Source: JBFKMV01 sp041629655 (GTDB taxonomy: Bacteria; Acidobacteriota; Polarisedimenticolia; Polarisedimenticolales; Polarisedimenticolaceae). From it: a stretch of DNA of 20,131 bases. Numbering within the stretch: the first letter of the stretch is position 1; each line of letters begins with the position of its first letter. Below the pieces are notes generated by a model that saw only the letters and a program-made list of their open reading frames with translations, had not been told where the DNA came from and did no database searches. A program made the translations under genes and the position numbers. Positions 15,975 through 20,131 of this stretch are shown piece by piece. Location of the stretch: assembly GCA_041629655.1 (NCBI GenBank), contig JBFKMV010000085.1:1-20131 (forward strand), read 5' to 3'.

Positions 15975-16896
15975 ACGAGGTGACGAAGATCAGCAGCAGC
16001 AGCACCGCGATCAGCCGCCGCCCGGCGCCGAGTCCCGGCCGCTCGTCGGCCAGTCGCGGGTGACGGTCGCGCATCCAGAGCAGGATCAGAAACCACAACG
16101 TGTACAGCGACAGCGAGCCCAGCCACAGGGGTTGCAGCAACACCAGCCCCAGCAGCAGCAGCAGCGTCAGCCAGGCCAGCCGACGATGCAGCCGCCCCGA
16201 CAGCGCGTAGGCCACGTGTCCGCCGTCGAGCTGCCCGACCGGGAACAGGTTCATCGACGTGATCAACATGCCGAACCACCCCGCGAGGTACGGAGCACCG
16301 ACCCGCAGCGTCGTCTCGTGGAGCTCCATCGTCCGGAGCATCGCGGAGACCAGCACCGGCTCGCCGCTGATCACGAAGCCGTGATAGGTCGGATCGCTCA
16401 CCGGCTCCGCGCGCAGCAGTCCGACGAGCAGCACCGGCAGCGCCACGGCGTATCCGGCCAGCGGTCCCGCGGCGGCCACGTCGAACAGCGCCCGCCGGTG
16501 CGGGACGATGCCCCGGATGCGGATCACGGCACCGAAGGTGCCGAAGGGCGGGGGACCCGGGATGAAGAACGGCAGCGTGGCCGGGATGCGGTAGTACCGG
16601 CAGGCGAGATAGTGGCCCATCTCGTGGGCGCCGAGGATCGCGAGCAGGTACAGGGCGAACGGGATGCCGTGCAGCAGCACGCCCGGACGGGTCAGGTAGA
16701 TCCGGACCACGTCCAGCGGGGTCCGGGCCTCGTCGACCACGTGCCACAGGCTCCCGCCCAGCGTCATCGTGGCGGCCGTCAGCGCGAGCAGCAGCAGGTG
16801 GATCGCCCCGCGGGGAAGGCGGCGCCGGCGCCCGGTGGCGGGCGGCGCCGGGAGATCGGCCGGCCAGGCCGGCGCGGGCTGTCCGTCGGGGTTCAC
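15940..16896 (-). CDS. M50-family site-2-protease-like membrane metalloprotease
   Basis: A 318-residue multi-pass membrane protein of the rhomboid-independent intramembrane zinc protease family. The zinc motif is HEMGH at residues 91-95, and the third ligand lies in LDGGH at 223-227 (D224). Membrane segments are seen at about 31-50, 75-92, 145-162, 203-220, 243-275 and 293-312. No PDZ domain is inserted, which fits the compact M50 group. The GTG at 16896 is chosen because an extended -10 promoter sits 10 bp before it; upstream in-frame codons (ATG at 17022) would place the promoter inside the gene. The message would be nearly leaderless. Its 3' end overlaps comEC by 35 bp. Substrates are unknown; cleavage of a membrane-bound regulator is the family precedent. 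Confidence 0.88.
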   Translation of the reverse strand: MNPDGQPAPAWPADLPAPPATGRRRRLPRGAIHLLLLALTAATMTLGGSLWHVVDEARTPLDVVRIYLTRPGVLLHGIPFALYLLAILGAHEMGHYLACRYYRIPATLPFFIPGPPPFGTFGAVIRIRGIVPHRRALFDVAAAGPLAGYAVALPVLLVGLLRAEPVSDPTYHGFVISGEPVLVSAMLRTMELHETTLRVGAPYLAGWFGMLITSMNLFPVGQLDGGHVAYALSGRLHRRLAWLTLLLLLGLVLLQPLWLGSLSLYTLWFLILLWMRDRHPRLADERPGLGAGRRLIAVLLLLIFVTSFIPIPQLLLLF

Positions 16897-16906
16897 GAGG
16901 CGGCGC

Positions 16907-16915
16907 AGTATAGCA
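16907..16915 (-). promoter_or_regulatory. Extended -10 promoter of the M50 protease gene
   Basis: On the minus strand this reads TGCTATACT, identical to the element before the sigma factor gene. Hexamer TATACT covers 16912-16907. Only 10 bases separate it from the GTG at 16896, so the transcript would start about 3-4 nt before the start codon and could carry no Shine-Dalgarno. Confidence 0.6.
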
Positions 16916-16950
16916 GCGCGCTCCGGTGTCCCCGGCCGGGTACGGGCGGT

Positions 16951-17068
16951 GCCCACGCACGGGGACGGAGCGAAGCGAAAACCCCGCAATGCGAGTCTCC
17001 CGGGTGGGTACGCCGGTTGCATGAATTCCGCTCCGGGTGGAGGATGGAAGTGGCGCCCCTGCGGGGCG
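16951..17068 (+). promoter_or_regulatory. Structured leader upstream of the PEGA protein gene
   Basis: The 184-bp divergent region between the M50 and PEGA genes can form several stems: GGGG at 16961-16964 with CCCC at 16982-16985, and CGCCCC (17054-17059) with GGGGCG (17063-17068) around a TGC loop. The latter ends 3 bp before the ribosome site GGGGG at 17073-17077, so it could affect translation. No convincing sigma-70 promoter for the plus strand was found. Parts faintly recall a c-di-GMP-I riboswitch, but the match is incomplete. Confidence 0.3.
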
Positions 17069-17080
17069 GTCAGGGGGTCG

Positions 17081-18121
17081 ATGATGCGCAAGCAGCTACT
17101 CGGACTCGGAGCGTCGGCGCTGGCGCTGGCGCTGCTGGGCGGCGGTTTCGTTCCCACCGAAGCGGGTGCGAGCCGGACCCGCTCCGGCGGCTCCAAGTCG
17201 GAAACCACGCGGGCCTCGCGACCCTCCGGCCGCAGCGAGTCGGCGGCCCGCGCGCCGCGCGGCGCGACCCGCACTGCCGAAGGTCGGGCCACCTGGCGGC
17301 AGGGGCGCGCGGGTCGTGGCGGCGTCGTGGTGTCGTACGGGTATCCGTACTCGTACTGGGGCTACCCCTACTCCTGGGGTTACCCGTACTCCTGGGGCTA
17401 CCCCTACGCCTGGAGCTACCCGTACTACGGGTACGGAGCGTGGTACGGCCCCTACGGCCATCGCTACCGGTACGGCTACCCCGCGTACTACCCCGCGGGC
17501 GGCGAGCGGGGCTATCGCAGCGAGATCCCGGCGGTGCTGATCACCGACGTGAAACCGAAGCGGGCGACGGTGCGGCTGGACGGCGAGGAAGTCGGCCAGG
17601 CCCGCGACTACAACGGCAACTGGGATCGTCTGACGGTCGAGCCGGGCCTCCACGAGCTGACCTTCGAGGCCGAGGGCTTCCAGACGCTGCGCGTGCACGT
17701 CGATGCGCGTCCCGGCAGACAGCACGTCGTGCAGCAGCGGCTGCGCCGCGGCGACGGTCTCGATCCGCGATCGACGGAGCCGCCCGAGCCCGCCCGGGCG
17801 AGCCCGGAAGCCCCCGCTCCCGCGGCGCGCGCGGAGCGGCGGGCGCCGGGGCCGGCCACGGACGCGCCCCGCGAGCCGGGAGCGTTGCGCAGCGGCCTGC
17901 TCAGGCTGCGCGTGCGCCCGGACGACGCCGCGGTGTATCTCGACGGCGAGTTCCTGGCCCGGGCCGACGAGCTGGCGCGTTTGCACGGCGCGATTCCCGT
18001 CGCCCAGGGCACCCACGTCGTCGAGGTCGTGCGGCCGGGCTACACGAGCCGCTCGGTGGAGATCGAGGTGGCGAGCCGCGAACCCGTCGAGGTCCGGGTC
18101 GACCTCGAGCCGCGGCGTTGA
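17081..18121 (+). CDS. Secreted Tyr-rich protein with two PEGA domains
   Basis: A 346-residue exported protein of unknown role. Residues 1-30 are a signal peptide (MMRKQLLGLGASALALALLG, likely cleaved after AGA). A Ser/Arg-rich stretch (31-80) and a Tyr/Pro/Trp-rich block (86-137) with tandem GYPYSW units follow. PEGA domain 1 is at about 150-225 (ITDVKPKRATVRLDGEEVG; VEPGLHELTFEAEGFQTLRV). A Pro/Ala-rich linker leads to PEGA domain 2 at about 272-346 (LRLRVRPDDAAVYLDGEFLA; VAQGTHVVEVVRPGYTSRSV). PEGA domains are small beta folds thought to sit at the cell surface. The ATG at 17081 has GGGGG just upstream. The stop codon touches the HU stop on the other strand. A surface or envelope-binding role is an inference. 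Confidence 0.88.
   Translation: MMRKQLLGLGASALALALLGGGFVPTEAGASRTRSGGSKSETTRASRPSGRSESAARAPRGATRTAEGRATWRQGRAGRGGVVVSYGYPYSYWGYPYSWGYPYSWGYPYAWSYPYYGYGAWYGPYGHRYRYGYPAYYPAGGERGYRSEIPAVLITDVKPKRATVRLDGEEVGQARDYNGNWDRLTVEPGLHELTFEAEGFQTLRVHVDARPGRQHVVQQRLRRGDGLDPRSTEPPEPARASPEAPAPAARAERRAPGPATDAPREPGALRSGLLRLRVRPDDAAVYLDGEFLARADELARLHGAIPVAQGTHVVEVVRPGYTSRSVEIEVASREPVEVRVDLEPRR
17360..17425 (+). repeat. 18-bp tandem coding repeat (GYPYSW units)
   Basis: Three 18-bp units, GGY-TAC-CCS-TAC-KCC-TGG, at 17360-17377, 17378-17395 and 17396-17413, with a partial fourth unit to 17425 and a degenerate one before 17360. Differences are mostly third-position changes (C/T, C/G). They encode GYPYSW, GYPYSW and GYPYAW. 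It is an in-frame repeat prone to copy-number change. Confidence 0.85.
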
Positions 18122-18124
18122 TCA
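18119..18124. other. Abutting convergent stop codons (TGATCA)
   Basis: TGA of the PEGA gene (18119-18121) and TCA, the minus-strand TGA of the HU gene (18122-18124), touch with no base between them and form a palindrome. There is no room for a terminator outside coding sequence on either strand. Confidence 0.9.
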
Positions 18125-18391
18125 GCCGAGGTTGCGGAGGTTCTTCCCGGGCTTGAAGCGGATCGTCTTGCCCGGTGGGATCCGGACCTCGCGGCCGGTG
18201 CGCGGATTCCGGCCGATGCCCTTCTTGCGCGGCTTGACCTGGAACACGCCGAAGCCGCGCAGCTCGATGCGCTCGCCGCGGCACATCGCGGACTTCATCG
18301 CCTCGAAGACCGCCTCGACCGCCTCGACGGCCTTGACCTTGGTGATCTTCGCCTCCTCGGCGACGCGGTTGATGATGTCCGCCTTGATCAT
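18122..18391 (-). CDS. HU/IHF-family DNA-binding protein
   Basis: An 89-residue nucleoid protein that binds and bends DNA as a dimer. The helical N-terminus MIKADIINRVAEEAKITKVK is followed by the beta body with ELRGFGVFQVKPRKKGIGRNPRTGREVRIP. GRNPRTG is the DNA-intercalating arm tip, and PGKTIRFKPGKNLRN is the C-terminus. The length is typical of HU (about 90). HU and IHF subunits cannot be told apart reliably here, though lack of a clear partner gene and the sequence fit HU. It has an excellent ribosome site AGGAGG (complement at 18400-18405) and a strong sigma-70 promoter, as expected for an abundant protein. Confidence 0.95.
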   Translation of the reverse strand: MIKADIINRVAEEAKITKVKAVEAVEAVFEAMKSAMCRGERIELRGFGVFQVKPRKKGIGRNPRTGREVRIPPGKTIRFKPGKNLRNLG

Positions 18392-18424
18392 CCGGGCAAC
18401 CTCCTGGGGGGCTGAGTCCGCCGT

Positions 18425-18453
18425 AGTTTAGGGAGCCCCGTCGCCCGTGTCAA
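18425..18453 (-). promoter_or_regulatory. Strong sigma-70 promoter of the HU gene
   Basis: On the minus strand: consensus -35 TTGACA (18453-18448), exactly 17 bp spacer, and -10 TAAACT (18430-18425). It lies about 34 bp before the start codon with AGGAGG in between. It is the best consensus promoter in the window. Confidence 0.8.
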
Positions 18454-18506
18454 GGCCGGCCCGTCGCCTAACTCACAGCCATGGCGAGACTTAGAGAGGA
18501 GCGCGG

Positions 18507-18536
18507 TTGTGGCGGCGGGGCCGCGCGTGCTAGCTT
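18507..18536 (+). promoter_or_regulatory. Candidate extended -10 promoter of der, leaderless start
   Basis: Possible -35 TTGTGG (18507-18512), 18-bp spacer, TG at 18528-18529 and -10 TAGCTT (18531-18536). Only 6 bases (CTCGAG) separate the -10 from the GTG at 18543, so transcription would begin at about the start codon itself. The -10 is a weaker match than the others. Confidence 0.4.
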
Positions 18537-18542
18537 CTCGAG

Positions 18543-19874
18543 GTGTCCGTGCCCCTGGTCGTCATTGTCGGCGCGCCGAACGTCGGCAAGAGCACCCTGT
18601 TCAACCGCCTCGTCCGGCGGCGGCACGCGATCGTCACCGCCCAGCCGGGGATGACGCGTGACCGGCTGTACGGTGTGGTCGATCAGGGCGAGCGCCCGTT
18701 CCGGATCGTCGACACCGGCGGCCTGACCCCGCGCACCGAGGCGCCGTTCGCGCGCGAGATCGAGCGTCAGGCCGAGGCCGCGCTGGGCGAGGCCGCGCTG
18801 GTGCTGTTCGTGGTCGATGCGCGCGCCGGGGCCACGGCGCTGGACCGTGAGATCGGGGAGCTGTTGCGCCGCCGTTCGCTGCCGCTGCTGCTGATCGCGA
18901 ACAAGGTCGACACGCCCGCGCAGGAACCGCTGGTGCACCAGCTGCACGAGCTGGGGCTCGGGGACCCGCTCCCCGTCTCGGCGGAGCACGGGCTGGGTCT
19001 CCCGGAGCTGCTGGATCGCATCGAGGCCGAGCTGGGGCAGGAGGAGGTCACGCCGGCGGTGTCCGAGCCCGACGACGAGGCGATCCGCGTGGCGATCGTG
19101 GGGCGCCCCAACGTCGGCAAGTCCTCGTTGCTCAACGTGCTGCTGGGCGAGGAACGGGTCCTGGTCAGCGAGCTCCCCGGGACCACCCGTGACGCGGTGG
19201 ACACGCTGCTCGAGCTGGAGGGACGGCGCTACGTGCTGGTGGATACCGCCGGCCTGCGGCGCCGCGGGCGGCCCCGGGAGGCCGCGGAGCGCTACTCGGT
19301 CAATCGCGCGCAGAAGAGCATCGAGCGTGCGGACGTGGTGGTGCTGGTGATCGACGCTTCCGAGCAGTTCGCGGCCCAGGACGCGCACATCGCCGGGTAC
19401 GTCCAGGACGCACGGCGGCCGATGATCGTGGCGGTGAACAAGTGGGACCTGATCGAGGACCGCGAGCAGCGGGCCAAGGACTGGACGGAGACGATCCGCC
19501 ACCGCCTGAGGTTCGCCAAGGAGGTCCCGCTGGTGCTGATCAGCGCGCGGACCGGGCAGCGCGTGCTGCGGATCCTCGATTTGGCCGACGAGCTGCACGC
19601 CTGCGCCGGCCGTCGCGTGCCGACCGGCGAGCTGAACCGCTGGCTCCAGCGCGTCGCACGCCGCGAGCGCGGCGCACCGGCGGGCGGCGGCAGCGTCAAC
19701 CTGCTGTACGCGACGCAGACCGGCGTCCGCCCGCTGCGGTTCGTGCTGTTCTGCAGCGACGCGCGCCGCGTCCACTTCTCGCTGCGGCGGCAACTGACCA
19801 ACAGCCTGCGCGAGACGTTCGGCCTCGGCGCGGCGCCGATCCAGCTCCACTTCCGCAGCCGCCGCGGCCCCTGA
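18543..19874 (+). CDS. der: Ribosome biogenesis GTPase Der (EngA)
   Basis: An essential double GTPase needed for 50S subunit assembly; 443 residues, the usual size. G domain 1: P-loop GAPNVGKST (10-18), DTGG (57-60), NKVD (120-123). G domain 2: P-loop GRPNVGKSS (187-195), DTAG (234-237), NKWD (299-302). The C-terminal KH-like domain (about 355-440) has LLYATQTGVRPLRFVLF, FSLRRQLTNSLRETFG and PIQLHFR. All nucleotide-binding motifs are intact in both domains. The start is GTG at 18543, the first possible codon before SVPLVVIVGAPN, with no Shine-Dalgarno and a -10-like element just upstream. The gene stands alone between the HU promoter and mglA. Confidence 0.97.
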   Translation: MSVPLVVIVGAPNVGKSTLFNRLVRRRHAIVTAQPGMTRDRLYGVVDQGERPFRIVDTGGLTPRTEAPFAREIERQAEAALGEAALVLFVVDARAGATALDREIGELLRRRSLPLLLIANKVDTPAQEPLVHQLHELGLGDPLPVSAEHGLGLPELLDRIEAELGQEEVTPAVSEPDDEAIRVAIVGRPNVGKSSLLNVLLGEERVLVSELPGTTRDAVDTLLELEGRRYVLVDTAGLRRRGRPREAAERYSVNRAQKSIERADVVVLVIDASEQFAAQDAHIAGYVQDARRPMIVAVNKWDLIEDREQRAKDWTETIRHRLRFAKEVPLVLISARTGQRVLRILDLADELHACAGRRVPTGELNRWLQRVARRERGAPAGGGSVNLLYATQTGVRPLRFVLFCSDARRVHFSLRRQLTNSLRETFGLGAAPIQLHFRSRRGP

Positions 19875-19950
19875 TCGGCGACCCGGCGGCGATTCCCCGA
19901 ATACCTGAAAAAGCCCCGCAACACAGTCCCCGTGACGCCTTCGGGCCCGC

Positions 19951-19979
19951 TTGACCCTGTCAGGGTCGGGATATATGTT
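19951..19979 (+). promoter_or_regulatory. Candidate mglA promoter
   Basis: -35 TTGACC (19951-19956, 5 of 6), 17-bp spacer and -10 TATGTT (19974-19979, 4 of 6) within an AT-rich patch ATATATGTT; TATATG at 19972-19977 is an alternative -10 with 15-bp spacing. The transcript would have a leader of about 45 nt before the ATG at 20031. Confidence 0.5.
19953..19967. promoter_or_regulatory. 15-bp perfect dyad over the mglA -35 region, candidate operator
   Basis: GACCCTG-T-CAGGGTC: two perfect 7-bp arms around one central base. It covers most of the -35 hexamer and the start of the spacer, the place where a dimeric repressor would block RNA polymerase. A hairpin with a one-base loop is unlikely, which favours a protein site over an RNA structure. 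Confidence 0.5.
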
Positions 19980-20030
19980 CCGCTGAGGTTGCATCGCGGG
20001 CCGGCCCGTAGCGCCGGCAAGGGGAGATCG

Positions 20031-20131
20031 ATGGTTCTCTTCAACTACGCCACGCGCGAGCTGACGGCCAAGGTCGTCTACTACGGTCCCGGTCTGTGCG
20101 GCAAGACGACCAACTTGCAGTACATCCACCA
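20031..20131 (+). CDS. mglA: MglA-type small Ras-like GTPase, 5' end only
   Basis: The first 33 codons of a gene cut by the right edge. The start MVLFNYATRELTAKVVYYGP leads directly to the P-loop GPGLCGKTTN and then LQYIH, matching the MglA family (Myxococcus MglA begins with NYxSREI and has GPGLCGKT). MglA is the switch of cell polarity and of gliding or twitching motility, usually with the activator MglB; many bacteria without gliding have homologues. ATG at 20031 with GGGGAG at 20021-20026. The promoter region carries a perfect dyad. The identity of the family is clear from the start alone; the remaining domains cannot be checked. Confidence 0.88.
   Translation, partial: MVLFNYATRELTAKVVYYGPGLCGKTTNLQYIH

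Larger units (their letters stand above)
19875..20030. other. Regulatory gap between der and mglA
   Basis: A 156-bp region with no ORF of note. It contains the promoter and dyad listed separately, and a 12-bp palindrome CGGGCCGGCCCG at 19997-20008 in the likely mglA leader. No intrinsic terminator with a T-run was found for der. Confidence 0.6.

Noticed and set aside
16897..17292. Longer N-terminus for the M50 protease (ATG at 17022 or further upstream)
   Set aside because: The added sequence is low-complexity Pro/Arg-rich, overlaps the PEGA gene in part, and would place a clear promoter inside the gene.
17360..17425. CRISPR-like array
   Set aside because: Units are contiguous, in frame and without spacers, and they encode the GYPYSW protein repeat.

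Overview
The window is a very GC-rich chromosomal segment from a Gram-negative bacterium. It carries LPS-export genes (lptB and an LptC/LptA-like gene), rpoN with a long-form hpf, a PEGA-domain secreted protein, and the start of an MglA-type polarity GTPase. This mix, plus the order nadC-birA-coaX and a response regulator with the C-terminal signature IAWEVVPELAE, suggests Acidobacteriota or one of the former Deltaproteobacteria such as Myxococcota. The taxon is an inference from gene content and I cannot fix it further. Coding density is high, no gene-free stretch exceeds 300 bases, and I see no insertion sequence, CRISPR array, rRNA or tRNA.

Layout. Positions 1-2687 form a stress block: the 3' part of dnaK, an Hsp20 chaperone, and a compact RpoD-type sigma factor with its own extended -10 promoter. 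At 2768-4346 follow a zinc-finger DnaC/IstB-type ATPase and an enoyl-CoA hydratase. At 4353-9140 lies an envelope and regulation operon: a very long LptC/LptA-like protein, lptB (overlapping GTGA junction), rpoN and long-form hpf. A candidate promoter for rpoN is embedded in the end of lptB. At 9160-13419 a response regulator leads into nadC, birA, coaX, a low-molecular-weight phosphatase and an unrecognised 210-residue protein. Several of these genes overlap by 4 bases, so translation is probably coupled. birA may start at a CTG codon.

The right third changes strand repeatedly. comEC (+) overlaps the 3' end of an M50 protease gene (-) by 35 bp. The M50 gene diverges from a secreted Tyr-rich two-PEGA protein (+), whose stop codon abuts that of an HU/IHF-family gene (-) in a shared TGATCA. 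The HU gene has a textbook promoter. der (+) follows, then mglA, cut by the window edge, with a dyad over its -35 region.

Most genes are housekeeping and no new defence or mobile system stands out. The best leads are regulatory: a recurring extended -10 motif placed so close to starts that some messages should be leaderless, a promoter hidden in lptB at the cost of rare codons, the mglA dyad, and the possible CTG start. Among proteins, the single-gene LptC/LptA chain, the unrecognised 210-residue protein and the Tyr-rich PEGA protein deserve a second look.
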